Assembly: GCF_900100755.1 (NCBI RefSeq)
Contig: NZ_FNCI01000020.1
Span: 1-44,571, forward strand
DNA: 44,571 nt
Origin: Onishia taeanensis
GTDB lineage: Bacteria; Pseudomonadota; Gammaproteobacteria; Pseudomonadales; Halomonadaceae
Direction: 5' to 3'
The position numbers and the translations under genes were made by a program. Numbering within the stretch: the stretch's first letter is position 1; each line of letters opens with the position of its first letter. Of the stretch, positions 20,619-29,257 are shown piece after piece. The notes beneath the pieces are model-generated. The model worked only from the letters and a program-made list of their open reading frames with translations, searched no databases and had not been told where the DNA came from.

Positions 20619-21461
20619 ATGCACTATCAGGATCACCTGCGCGTCGGCGCCGCCCAGATCAACGCCACCCTGGGCGATGTCGATGCCAATCTCGAGCGCC
20701 ATCTGGATATGATCGCCAAGGCTCGCCACGCCGGGCTGGAGCTGCTGGTCTTTCCCGAACTTTCCCTGACCGGCTATGGCCTGGGTAACCAGGTGATCGA
20801 ACTGGCCTGCCCGGCCGAGGACCCGCGGCTTGCGGACCTCGCCCAGGCCGCCGGCGATATGCAGGTGGTGGTTGGCTTCGTCGAGGAAGCGAGCCCCGGC
20901 GAATACTACAACGCCCTGGCGATTTGTCAGCATGGCGCGCTACAGGCCGTGCACCGTAAGCTTAACCTGCCGACCTACGGCGGCCTGGAGGAAGGTAAGC
21001 TCTTCACTCACGGCAGCGAATTGACCCATGTGCCAGTGCGCCAGGGCTGGTCCGCGACCTCGCTAATCTGCGCCGACCTGTGGAACCCCGGCCTGGTGCA
21101 TGCCGCCCTGCTGGCCAGGCCCACGGTGCTGTGCGCGCCGATCAACTCGGCATCCGGCATCGTCAGCGACGACTTCTCCAACGAACAGAACTGGGCCATC
21201 AACCTTCAATTCTATGCCATGACCTATGGCACGCCGGTGATCATGGCCAATCGCTTCGGCCCCGAGGGCGGGAGCCACTTCTGGGGCGGCTCACGCATTC
21301 TCGGCCCAAGAGGCGATATCCTGGCGTTGGCCGAGGATCGGGAAATGCTGATCGAGGCGCGACTATCGCGCACCGCCATTGCCAGAGCCCGCTTCGAACT
21401 TCCCACCCACCGAGACGCCGATACCCCGCTGGTACGCGAGCTGATGGCCGGCTATCGCTGA
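20619..21461 (+). CDS. Nitrilase-superfamily carbon-nitrogen hydrolase
   Basis: The protein has 280 residues. The catalytic triad of the superfamily is complete: Glu47 in FPELSLTGYG, Lys114 in HRKLNLPTYG, and Cys151 in ICADLWNP. The sequence around Glu and Lys is closest in style to the glutamine-hydrolysing domain of NAD synthetases, but there is no synthetase domain. It probably hydrolyses an amide or carbamoyl bond. It follows the MmgE/PrpD gene in the same direction with a short gap, so the two likely act in one pathway, perhaps on a compound imported by the transporter upstream. That link is inference. Confidence 0.85.
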   Translation: MHYQDHLRVGAAQINATLGDVDANLERHLDMIAKARHAGLELLVFPELSLTGYGLGNQVIELACPAEDPRLADLAQAAGDMQVVVGFVEEASPGEYYNALAICQHGALQAVHRKLNLPTYGGLEEGKLFTHGSELTHVPVRQGWSATSLICADLWNPGLVHAALLARPTVLCAPINSASGIVSDDFSNEQNWAINLQFYAMTYGTPVIMANRFGPEGGSHFWGGSRILGPRGDILALAEDREMLIEARLSRTAIARARFELPTHRDADTPLVRELMAGYR

Positions 21462-21482
21462 CGCCGGCGAAAGCCCTCCGGC

Positions 21483-22013
21483 TCAGCGCCAGTGAACCGG
21501 ATATCGCCGGTGACGCGCCAAGTTATTGACCAGAATCGCCACCCCCAGCATCAGGACGCAGCCGATGCCCACCGGCAGCAGCGGATACCACCACCCAAGC
21601 GCGTGTACCTCAGGGCCGCCGATGACGGCGATCAGCGCCGCGGCGGCACCGGGAGGATGCACGGTGTGAGTCAGTTGCATGACCAGAATGGCCAACGACA
21701 CCGACAGCGCCACGGCCACCGCCGTCACCCCCAGTAGTTGGAAGCAGCCCACCCCCACCATGGCGGAGAGCATGCTGCCGAAGAGTACATTTCGGGGCTG
21801 CGCCAAGGGGCTTGCAGGCACGGCATAGATCAGCACAGACGTCGCCCCAAAGGAGCCCACGATCAGCAGCTGGCTGCTCAGCCAGTGAGCGCTCAGCCAA
21901 CTGATGGCCAACATGCCGGCGAAGGCGCCAAACCAGGACCAGAGCGCATCGCGCCAGCAGGCGCGGTTACGCTGAATGGGTTCGCCGCGCATTTTCGAGA
22001 GATACGTTTTCAC
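21483..22013 (-). CDS. HPP-family integral membrane protein
   Basis: The protein has 176 residues with about four membrane segments. Both family hallmarks are present: GSFGATSVLIYAVPASPLAQPRN and the HPP motif in THTVHPPGAAAAL. Some plant and cyanobacterial members transport nitrite, but for bacterial single-domain members the role is not settled. The start shown is GTG 22013 with a GAGG-like site upstream; an ATG at 21992 would remove seven residues. It is convergent with the nitrilase-family gene and divergent from the PA2779-like gene. Confidence 0.85.
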   Translation of the reverse strand: MKTYLSKMRGEPIQRNRACWRDALWSWFGAFAGMLAISWLSAHWLSSQLLIVGSFGATSVLIYAVPASPLAQPRNVLFGSMLSAMVGVGCFQLLGVTAVAVALSVSLAILVMQLTHTVHPPGAAAALIAVIGGPEVHALGWWYPLLPVGIGCVLMLGVAILVNNLARHRRYPVHWR

Positions 22014-22309
22014 TCAGCCGCCTCAGCTGCCTTTGCACAAAAAGAGTGCAGGAGTCTGTCAAAGCGGATCAGGAAAGTGAAGTTCGCCTTATCTATATGA
22101 CTATATCCTGACCTAATGGAACGCCACGCTCACCGCCGTGGCTACTGGCCACCTGCCTCTTCGAAGCGCATGCAAAAAAGGCATGAAAATCATCGTTATC
22201 TCGCCTTATACTGGAAGTGCATCGCGTGTCGAAAGATCGTTCCCAAGACTTGGACGTCTCGGATCATCAAGAAGAAGCCAAAAGCCATTTAAGCCACAAG
22301 GATCATTCC

Positions 22310-22711
22310 ATGATGAAGAAACTCGCTCGCGTCATTAGCCCGCTGTTGATTGCCTTCCTGGTACTGGGCAGCCTGCCCGCCGTAGCATCCGTGCCGGCCA
22401 CACAGGCCAACGACCTGGTCTCGACTCAGGATGCCCTCAGCGCTTCGCAAGTGGCCTCCGATCGGGAACGCATCAACGAGCTGCTAGCCCGCGAAGACGT
22501 TCAGCAGCAACTGCTGCTGCAAGGCGTTCAGCCGGCAGATGTAAAAGCCCGCGTGGCGGCACTATCCGACGAAGAAGTGTCCCAGATGGCCAACCAACTC
22601 GACGAAATGCCGGCCGGTGCCAGCGTGGTTGGCGCCCTGTTCGCGGTGTTCGTGATCCTGCTGGTCACCGACATCCTAGGCCTGACCAATGTTTATCCCT
22701 TCGTACGTTGA
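22310..22711 (+). CDS. PA2779-like small exported/membrane protein
   Basis: The protein has 133 residues. A signal peptide (MMKKLARVISPLLIAFLVLG core) ends near ASVPATQA. A charged helical middle carries Gln/Leu-rich turns, and a C-terminal hydrophobic segment (VVGALFAVFVILLVTDILGL) may anchor it in the membrane. The arrangement with a C39-like lipoprotein peptidase directly downstream matches the Pseudomonas pair PA2779-PA2778. AAGGA lies 7 bases before ATG 22310. The function of the family is not known; the peptidase next door could process or bind it. Confidence 0.8.
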   Translation: MMKKLARVISPLLIAFLVLGSLPAVASVPATQANDLVSTQDALSASQVASDRERINELLAREDVQQQLLLQGVQPADVKARVAALSDEEVSQMANQLDEMPAGASVVGALFAVFVILLVTDILGLTNVYPFVR

Positions 22712-22715
22712 TCGT

Positions 22716-23684
22716 ATGACGCGCCCATTTCAATGGCACCTGCCGAACGCCCGCACTGCGGGCGTTCTGCTTTGTGTGCTAAGCCTTCTGCTACTGGCCG
22801 GCTGTGCCAGCACGCCGCGCATCTCGAGCCCCGAGCGACTCGGCATCCCTCAACAGGCGAGCATCGCGGATGTGCCCTTCTTCGGCCAGCGCGACTACCA
22901 GTGCGGCCCGGCCGCGCTTGCCATGGTGCTCAACGACAGCGGCGTGGAGATAGACGTCGATGCCCTGATCCCACAGCTGTTCCTGCCCAACCGTCAGGGC
23001 AGCGTACAGCCGGAAATGCTTGCTACCGTTCGGCGCCAAGGCCGCGTTCCCTTCGTGCTCGACAATGACATCGAATCGCTGCTCGAGACGCTGGCCGCCG
23101 ACCAGCCGGTGGTGGTCATGCAGAACCTGTCGCTGCCCATCGCCCCGCTCTGGCATTACGCCGTGGCCACCGGCTATGATCTCGACCAGGAAATGATTCG
23201 TCTGCATACCGGGTTCAAGCCCAATCAGGACATGGCGCTCTCGACCTTTAACGCCACCTGGGCCCGCAGCGATCGCTGGGCGATGGTCGCCCTGCCACCC
23301 GGCGAGATTCCTCCCGGCATCTCCGCCCAGGCAGCGCTCAGCGCCATCAGCAATGCCGAAAGGGTGCAGGGCGCGGTTGAACTGCAACCCAGTTGGGAGG
23401 CACTCGTCGAACGCTGGCCGGGTCTCGCCATGGGCTGGTTTGGGCTCGGCAATGCGCGCTACGCAAGCGATGATAGAGCCGGCGCTGCCAATGCCTTCCG
23501 GTTTGCCACCCTGCACGACCCTGAGCTTGCCGCCGCCTGGCTCAACCTGGGGCTGACGCTACATGGCCTCGGTGAGGAGCAGGAAGCCCGCACCGCTCTC
23601 GAGCAGGCCGCCGCTCTGCCGGGCAAGTGGCAGGAGACGGCCGAAACCAAGCTTGCGGCACTCTTCCCGAAGGAGGCCCCCTGA
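22716..23684 (+). CDS. C39-like cysteine peptidase lipoprotein with TPRs (PA2778-like)
   Basis: The protein has 322 residues. The lipoprotein signal ends in LLLLAGC with Cys30. A papain-like C39 domain follows, with Cys63 in QRDYQCGPAALAMVL and His147 in PLWHYAVATGYD. The C-terminal 100 residues contain two tetratricopeptide-like repeats (WFGLGNARYASDDRAGAANAF and AWLNLGLTLHGLGEEQEARTAL are the helix pairs). The start at 22716 gives a standard signal; an in-frame ATG at 22689 overlaps the preceding gene and adds nine residues. It lies 4 bases after the PA2779-like stop and 2 bases before a YjbQ gene. Confidence 0.85.
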   Translation: MTRPFQWHLPNARTAGVLLCVLSLLLLAGCASTPRISSPERLGIPQQASIADVPFFGQRDYQCGPAALAMVLNDSGVEIDVDALIPQLFLPNRQGSVQPEMLATVRRQGRVPFVLDNDIESLLETLAADQPVVVMQNLSLPIAPLWHYAVATGYDLDQEMIRLHTGFKPNQDMALSTFNATWARSDRWAMVALPPGEIPPGISAQAALSAISNAERVQGAVELQPSWEALVERWPGLAMGWFGLGNARYASDDRAGAANAFRFATLHDPELAAAWLNLGLTLHGLGEEQEARTALEQAAALPGKWQETAETKLAALFPKEAP

Positions 23685-23686
23685 GC

Positions 23687-24106
23687 ATGTGGCAACAGAA
23701 TGAGATTCGCCTCGCCCCGCGTTCGCGGGGCTTTCATCTGATCACTAGCGACATCGAAAGCGGCCTTGAAGGACTGTCTGGACTTAGCGTCGGCCTGGTG
23801 CACCTTCAGCTCATGCACACCTCGGCTTCGCTGACCCTGAACGAGAATGCCGATCCGGACGTGCGCCACGACATGGACGCTTTCCTGCGCCATATCGCAC
23901 CGGGCGACCTGCCCTTCTTTCGGCACACCATGGAAGGACCGGACGACATGCCCGGCCATATCGGCGCCAGCCTATTCGGCACGCAGCTGACGTTGGCGAT
24001 AAGAAATGGCCGCCTGGCGCTCGGCACCTGGCAGGGTGTGTGGCTTGGCGAGCATCGTGACCATGGCGGCTCACGGCGGATTCTCGCCACCCTGAACGGG
24101 GAGTGA
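23687..24106 (+). CDS. YjbQ/UPF0047 family protein
   Basis: The protein has 139 residues, normal for this family of small trimeric proteins. Conserved signatures are LMHTSASLTLNENADPDVRHDM near residue 45 and GPDDMPGHIGASLFG near residue 85, which form the putative metal or active site. Members were reported to have weak thiamin phosphate synthase activity, but the physiological role is open. The start at 23687 is preceded by AAGGAGG (23670-23676), located inside the end of the peptidase gene, so it is translationally coupled to it. It is convergent with the PRPP-synthetase-like gene. Confidence 0.9.
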   Translation: MWQQNEIRLAPRSRGFHLITSDIESGLEGLSGLSVGLVHLQLMHTSASLTLNENADPDVRHDMDAFLRHIAPGDLPFFRHTMEGPDDMPGHIGASLFGTQLTLAIRNGRLALGTWQGVWLGEHRDHGGSRRILATLNGE

Positions 24107-24135
24107 GGGCTGGCAGCCAAGGCTGGCGTTAGGCT

Positions 24136-25038
24136 TCAGCCGCCTTGCAGCACCTCGTACAGCGCTTTTCCCAGCGTCGGCGCCATGGCCACGGCGTTGC
24201 TCGGATGGGCGATGCAGTCGGTGCTCCATACTTCGTTGACGCCGGCCTGGCGGATCAGCTCCATTGCATCGCCGGCGAAGAGCGCATGGGTCATCGCCAC
24301 ATCGACCGAGTCCGCACCCGCCGCCAGCACCGCCTCGATGGCACGGGCTAGGGTGTGGCCGGAACTGGCGATATCGTCCATCAGCACCACCTGACGCCCG
24401 CACAAATCGAGATCCGGCAGCGCGATCTCGACCCGAGTGTCGCCGTGGCGCACTTTCTGGCATACCCCATGCTCGAAGCCGGTGGCGGCGGCCGCCATCT
24501 CGATCCATTGGCTCGATTCGGCATCTGGCCCCATCAGGATCGGGTTGCTACGTTCCATCCGGATCAGGTCCGCGAGCCTGGGCGCACCGGAGAGCGTCAG
24601 CGCCTTGATGCGCGGCATCACCTCTTCGAGGCGCGAGATGCGATGCAGGTGAGGGTCGACGGTGATCAGTGCATCATAAAGCTCGTCGATGAAGCCCCCA
24701 ATCAGCGGCTGGCTGACGATTTCACCGGGATGGAAGGCGGCATCCTGACGCATATAGGCGAGATACGGCGCCACCAGCACCAGTCGCTTCACGCCCAGCC
24801 TTCGGGCGTGACGGGCAACCAGCAGCAGTTCCACCAGCTTTTCATTGGGCCGGTCGAGGCTTCTGTACACCACCAGCGTGGCAGGCAGGGCTCCGTCGAG
24901 CGGCGGCGCCAGGGTCAGCATCAGCTCCTGATCGGGAAAGTCATGGCGCTTGATGAGACTTGCCTCAAGCCCGGCTGCTTCGGCCAAGCGCAACGCTGGC
25001 ACTGCTTCACCCTCGAAATAAACAAGCCGGGTAGCCAT
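24136..25038 (-). CDS. Divergent ribose-phosphate pyrophosphokinase-like protein
   Basis: The protein has 300 residues with the two-lobed PRPP-synthetase fold. Conserved points are the ATP-site block YLAYMRQD with the flexible continuation, His in TVDPHLHRI, Lys in CQKVRHGDTR, and the PRPP loop VVLMDDIASSGHTL. The last two differ from classical Prs (VDDIVDTGGTL), so it belongs to a side branch and not to the housekeeping enzyme. Its ATG overlaps the stop of the AMP-phosphorylase-like gene by one base (TGATG), which means tight coupling. A role in turning ribose-phosphate from nucleotide breakdown into PRPP, or the reverse, is inferred. Confidence 0.85.
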   Translation of the reverse strand: MATRLVYFEGEAVPALRLAEAAGLEASLIKRHDFPDQELMLTLAPPLDGALPATLVVYRSLDRPNEKLVELLLVARHARRLGVKRLVLVAPYLAYMRQDAAFHPGEIVSQPLIGGFIDELYDALITVDPHLHRISRLEEVMPRIKALTLSGAPRLADLIRMERSNPILMGPDAESSQWIEMAAAATGFEHGVCQKVRHGDTRVEIALPDLDLCGRQVVLMDDIASSGHTLARAIEAVLAAGADSVDVAMTHALFAGDAMELIRQAGVNEVWSTDCIAHPSNAVAMAPTLGKALYEVLQGG

Positions 25039-26687
25039 CAGAACTCCACGTTCAGCCGGGTAATCTCATCCGCGCGGCCGATGTTAAAGGCATGATCGCG
25101 CTCACAGGACTGGCGTGCGAAGGCCATCTCGGCGTGATGGGCGGCATACACGCAGTAGAGCGGCTCGCCGACTTCGACCGTATCGCCGATGCGCTTAAGC
25201 AGATCGACCCCTGCCCCGGCGGGCTTTGGCGCCCCGGCCAGACGCGCGATGCGCGCCAACTTCAGATTGTCGATGCCCGTCACCACGCCGGCTTGCGTGG
25301 CCATCACCTCGAAACGGTGGGGCGCCAGCGGCGGATGCTCCAGGTCGAATGGCATGCCGCCCTGGGCATGTATGATCGCCTGCATCTTTTCCAACGCACG
25401 GCCGGAATCGAGGATATCTCGAGCGATGCCGAAGCCGTCCCCGCCGCGCACATCGGGGTCGAACTCGAGCATGCGTCCCGCCAGGCGCAGCGCCTTCTGC
25501 CGCAGGTCATTGGGCGCGTCGGCATGATGCGTCAGCACCCGCATCACGTCGCGGGCCTCGAGCACCGGACCGATGCCGCGCCCGATCGGCTGACTGCCGT
25601 CGGTGATTACTACATCGAGAACCAGCCCCATGCGCCCGGCCACGAATTCGAACAGCTTGCGCAGGCGCCGCGCCTCGGACATGGAGCGCACCTTGGCGTG
25701 TGGACCTACCGGCAGATCGAGCAGCAAATGCGTCGACCCGGCAGCCACCTTCTTGGATAGGATCGAGGCCACCATCTGCCCCGGCGAGTCCAGGTACAGC
25801 GGGCGCTCGACGGCGATCATCACGTCATCGGCCGGCGACAGCTCGCTGGTGCCGCCCCAGGCCAGGCAGCCGCGGTGGGTGCGCACGATTTCTTCCAGCG
25901 TATGAAAGGGCAGATCTACCTTGGCCAACACCTCCATGGTATCGGCGGTGCCCGAAGGCGAGGTGATCGCGCGCGACGACGTCTTGGGACACAGCAGACC
26001 ATGCGCCGCGACGATGGGCACCACCAGCATCGAGGTGCGATTGCCGGGAATGCCGCCGATGCAATGCTTGTCGACCACCGGGTGCTCGTGCCAGTCCAGC
26101 CGCCGCCCGACCAGAGACATGGCATCGCTCAGGTAGAAGACTTCCTCCCGATCGAGCTCCCCCTGGCTGCAAGCGACGAGGAAGGCGGTCAGCTCGATCT
26201 TCGAGTAACGCAGCTCGGCGATATCGCGAATGATGTTTTTGAGATCCTGGCGGGACAGACGCTCACCGGCGATCTTGCGGTGCAGGGCCGGAATCGAGGC
26301 CGGGGGTTCGGCCTGAGAGATACTGACCGGATGCCCTTCCACTTCGCCAAGCGCCTTGAAGGCATCCTCGGAGAGCCCCAGCTGATGACAGGCAACGATG
26401 GCCGGATCATCAACGACATTGAGGCTCGCCAGGATACGATGGCCATTAGTGCGCACCTCGACCTTTGAGAGCGCCTGAAAGCCCTCGGCGCGATAATGCG
26501 CGCAATCACGATGCAAATAGGCTACGTTCTCGCGATAGGTGTCGATGCCCACCCGGCGAAGCAGCAACGGGGTAAGGGTGTCGTCATCAAGGTGCTGCGC
26601 GTCTCGAACGCTACCCTGCCCGGCTTCTTCGCCGGGAAAGGTACTGGCAGGCTTGTTGGGCGTACCGGGGTCGCTTTTCTGCGTCAT
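25038..26687 (-). CDS. AMP phosphorylase / thymidine-phosphorylase-family protein, archaeal type
   Basis: The protein has 549 residues, with an N-terminal extension of about 120 residues absent from DeoA. The phosphorylase signature reads [25 protein letters not shown], then [21 protein letters not shown]. This is the form seen in archaeal AMP phosphorylases, not the GDKTT/SGRGLGHTGGTLDK form of thymidine phosphorylase. The expected reaction is phosphorolysis of a nucleoside 5'-monophosphate to base and ribose 1,5-bisphosphate. The start is ATG 26687 with GGAGGG 5-6 bases upstream, three bases inside a TTG. It is followed by a PRPP-synthetase-like gene in overlap. No RuBisCO or R15P isomerase is in the window. 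Confidence 0.88.
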   Translation of the reverse strand: MTQKSDPGTPNKPASTFPGEEAGQGSVRDAQHLDDDTLTPLLLRRVGIDTYRENVAYLHRDCAHYRAEGFQALSKVEVRTNGHRILASLNVVDDPAIVACHQLGLSEDAFKALGEVEGHPVSISQAEPPASIPALHRKIAGERLSRQDLKNIIRDIAELRYSKIELTAFLVACSQGELDREEVFYLSDAMSLVGRRLDWHEHPVVDKHCIGGIPGNRTSMLVVPIVAAHGLLCPKTSSRAITSPSGTADTMEVLAKVDLPFHTLEEIVRTHRGCLAWGGTSELSPADDVMIAVERPLYLDSPGQMVASILSKKVAAGSTHLLLDLPVGPHAKVRSMSEARRLRKLFEFVAGRMGLVLDVVITDGSQPIGRGIGPVLEARDVMRVLTHHADAPNDLRQKALRLAGRMLEFDPDVRGGDGFGIARDILDSGRALEKMQAIIHAQGGMPFDLEHPPLAPHRFEVMATQAGVVTGIDNLKLARIARLAGAPKPAGAGVDLLKRIGDTVEVGEPLYCVYAAHHAEMAFARQSCERDHAFNIGRADEITRLNVEF

Positions 26688-26830
26688 CAATGCCCTCCCT
26701 TCAAGGCCAGGAAGCCGACTAAGGCAACCCCCTCCTCACCTGAGACAGAGGGTGTCACGGGTAATGCGGCCGAAACGGCATCTTCGAACATGGCTGTGCT
26801 CTGTGAAGGCCGCTGAGGCCTGGACTAAGC

Positions 26831-27313
26831 CTAGCAGTGCAGGTCGCTCGAAGACGCATCCGTCGTCGTTTCGGCGACGATCTCGGCGACCATCTCTGCG
26901 TTGCTCACCCCGACCTCACGAAACCCAAGGCTCTTGTAAAAGTCGCTGGCCACGTCATTGCCCGGCACATAGCAGACCGTGATGCGTCGCGCCCCCTCCT
27001 GCTCGAGAAGCGCATCCAGTGTTAGGCGCATGCCCTTACGACCAATACCGCAGTGCTGAAAATCCCTGCCCACCATCAAGCGGTAGATATTGAACTCTCT
27101 CGGTTTGCCTGCGTAGGCAAGCGACTCGTACATGATGAATCCCACCGGCTCACCACCGACGCAGATCGCCCGCGCCACGCTATGTTCGCTGAACAGTGAT
27201 TCGGCAATCGAATAGGCATTGTCCGCCACAAACTGGCGCTGCTCATCCGACACCTTCAGGCGTGCTACCTGATCCCAGTTATGCTTGGTGATGGGTTCTA
27301 GAGAGATCTTCAT
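26831..27313 (-). CDS. GNAT-family N-acetyltransferase
   Basis: The protein has 160 residues with the GNAT fold. The acetyl-CoA loop is visible as VGRDFQHCGIGRKGMRLTLDAL, and the last conserved strand as SDFYKSLGFREVG. The overall style (NWDQVARLKVSDEQ at the start, IYRLMVGRDFQ before the loop) resembles spermine/spermidine acetyltransferases of the BltD/PaiA kind, so an amine is a possible substrate. The start is placed at ATG 27313; nine codons upstream look non-coding. It stands upstream of the AMP-phosphorylase operon in the same direction, with a 143-base gap. Confidence 0.85.
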   Translation of the reverse strand: MKISLEPITKHNWDQVARLKVSDEQRQFVADNAYSIAESLFSEHSVARAICVGGEPVGFIMYESLAYAGKPREFNIYRLMVGRDFQHCGIGRKGMRLTLDALLEQEGARRITVCYVPGNDVASDFYKSLGFREVGVSNAEMVAEIVAETTTDASSSDLHC

Positions 27314-27641
27314 TGCAACCGCCCTTTTCGCCATGCCCACAGGGCTGACGGTTCATGAAGCAGAGATGTCGCGTTGGATTCGATCGACTGTCATGCAAGT
27401 GTTGCTTGCTTCCCCTCACTATAGATCAATGGCGGAGAGGCTCATGATGAAGTGGCAGGCGATGGTGGCCCTGGATGAGAAGGGCTTAGATAAGATGGCG
27501 CCCGGATGGCGCTAGGCGGGATGATCTGAGAGATCAAGGGGCAGAAGAAGAAGCGGCCAGCGGTAGAAAGCCCGGCAGGGAAAGGGAAAGCGCATGGCGG
27601 CCGATGTCAGCCGGCCGACACTCCCTCTCAAGAGTGTCACT
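27314..27641. other. Intergenic region between the GNAT and YrbL-like genes
   Basis: There is no supported gene in these 328 bases. A 7-bp hairpin, GACACTC (27617-27623) with GAGTGTC (27632-27638), lies just after the YrbL-like stop. It could end that transcript, although a T-tract is missing. Confidence 0.4.
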
Positions 27642-28274
27642 TCACGCGCATATTTCATCCACGGTATCGAACAGCGTCACTTCCTGGCGCTTCCACTGCC
27701 GCTGGGTCTTGATCCGGGAAAAGGGCAGACAGCGCTGATAGAGCGTGAACTTCCAGTCAGGCTTGCGGCTACCAAAGCCATCCACCAGCACCAGAATCGC
27801 GTCATTATCATCATCGCCGGGGCGAACCATGAGGTTATCGGTATTCAAATCCGAAATGACCACCGAGTAGCGGGTCGCCCAATGCTTCAACACAGCCAGC
27901 ATCCGAACGAGCTGACTGCGGCTCACCTGCCCTTTGTGCAACGCCTCACGCAGGGTTAGCGCTGACCGCCCGTCATCTTCCTGAACGCGCTCCAAGGCAA
28001 GCCCCGGCCCTTGGCGGGTATTCACCCAACCGTAGCAATCGACGACATGGGTCAGCGGAACGTGTCGCTCTTTGAGGTGATTGAGATAGAACCACTCAAC
28101 GATGCTCTGTTCTTGGCACTCGGCGTAGCGCTCCGGATGGCGCGCCACCTTGATGCACTGACCGGCATCATTCGGATGGACGTAACAGTCACGCTTGTTG
28201 CCCCGGCCAATGCGCAGGCTGTTATCAAGCTCGAGCGCGGCCTGATCAGAGACATCTGGAATCAAATACGTCAA
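27642..28274 (-). CDS. YrbL-family protein (kinase-like fold)
   Basis: The protein has 210 residues and matches the PhoP-regulated YrbL family. The N-terminus has a strand-rich GRGNKRDCYVHPNDAGQCIKVAR region resembling the Gly-rich and Lys regions of kinases. The motif VVISDLNTDNLMV, with Asp and Asn in the position of a catalytic loop, and a later LVDGFG in place of DFG support a protein-kinase-like fold. Function is unknown. The start is a TTG at 28274 with AAGGA about 6 bases before it. It is a single gene, divergent from the FrnE-type gene. Confidence 0.8.
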   Translation of the reverse strand: MTYLIPDVSDQAALELDNSLRIGRGNKRDCYVHPNDAGQCIKVARHPERYAECQEQSIVEWFYLNHLKERHVPLTHVVDCYGWVNTRQGPGLALERVQEDDGRSALTLREALHKGQVSRSQLVRMLAVLKHWATRYSVVISDLNTDNLMVRPGDDDNDAILVLVDGFGSRKPDWKFTLYQRCLPFSRIKTQRQWKRQEVTLFDTVDEICA

Positions 28275-28575
28275 CGTCTTTCCTTGTCGCCTTCACGACA
28301 CCACTGTCCGGCGGTCATTCCTCTACGCCCATTAACGCCCCGAGGCGCTAGTCCCCCTGAACACGAACGAGATATTTGGCAGGATGGCGCACAAAAAGAT
28401 GACAATACTATTAAGCCCGCTAAAAAAGTCAATGTAGCGCACTTGTCACCGTCATCTGAAGCGCTCTCACGGAGCCCGATATATCGCAGGGCTGGAGTCG
28501 ATTTTCGAACCGAGCATTTGGCCGAGAGGGGCTGGCGGGCTAAGGTGTGGCGATACTTACGCGATGAGATACCCC
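28275..28575. other. Divergent intergenic region between the YrbL-like and FrnE-type genes
   Basis: About 300 bases with locally lower G+C around 28380-28440 must hold the promoters for both directions. No clear operator, RNA or coding region was recognised. Confidence 0.4.
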
Positions 28576-29226
28576 ATGAGCTCACCTCGCATCACCATCG
28601 ATGTGTTCAGCGACTATGTCTGCCCTTTCTGCTATTTGGAGGAGCCGGAGCTGGAGGCCCTCAAAGCCCGCTTCGGTGAAGCAATCGCCATTCGCTGGCG
28701 GGCCTTCGAGCTGCGCCCAGAGCCCATACCGACGCTAGAGCCCGACGGCGACTACCTGCACGATATCTGGGCACGCGCCGTTTACCCGATGGCAGAAGAA
28801 CGTGGCATGGCCCTGCGCCTGCCGCGCATCCAGCCGCGCTCCCGGCTGGCCCACGAGGCGACCGCCTGGGCAAAAGACCTCGATGCCCAGAGCATTAGCG
28901 AAAAGACCAACATCGCCGACACCCTGCGCTCGGCACTGTTTCGCGGCTTTTTCGAAGATAGCCTCGACCTAGCCGACCCGACGGCCCTGGTGGCCGTGGC
29001 CAAGGAGCTCGGCCTGGATGGCGAGTCACTCGAGAATGCGCTGGACGAAGGGCACTATCGCGAGCAGGTACTGGCTGACCAGCGGACTGCACAGGAGCTG
29101 GGGATTCAAGGCGTGCCGGGGCTACGCTTCTCGCTCGATGGCGAGCATGCCGGCATCCTCGAAGGCGCACAGCCGCGACGCCAGCTGCTGCTGGCCGTGG
29201 AGCGACTGCTCGACCTGATGAAGTAA
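28576..29226 (+). CDS. DsbA-family oxidoreductase, FrnE-type
   Basis: This is a cytoplasmic thioredoxin-fold protein of 216 residues. The redox motif is Cys16-Pro-Phe-Cys19 in DYVCPFCYLEEPELEAL, with the inserted helical domain typical of DsbA. The conserved cis-proline region reads GIQGVPGLRF. There is no signal peptide, in keeping with FrnE and 2-hydroxychromene-isomerase-like members that act in the cytoplasm, often in stress defence. ATG 28576 is preferred over 28564 from the family N-terminus. A reductase gene follows after about 30 bases. Confidence 0.88.
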   Translation: MSSPRITIDVFSDYVCPFCYLEEPELEALKARFGEAIAIRWRAFELRPEPIPTLEPDGDYLHDIWARAVYPMAEERGMALRLPRIQPRSRLAHEATAWAKDLDAQSISEKTNIADTLRSALFRGFFEDSLDLADPTALVAVAKELGLDGESLENALDEGHYREQVLADQRTAQELGIQGVPGLRFSLDGEHAGILEGAQPRRQLLLAVERLLDLMK

Positions 29227-29257
29227 ATGACCCCGTGCCAGCCCGATGAGAGAACGC

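Noticed and set aside
27285-27515. Open frame of 76 codons on the plus strand overlapping the GNAT start
   Set aside because: It overlaps the N-terminus of a supported gene, lacks a ribosome binding site and shows no protein-like pattern.
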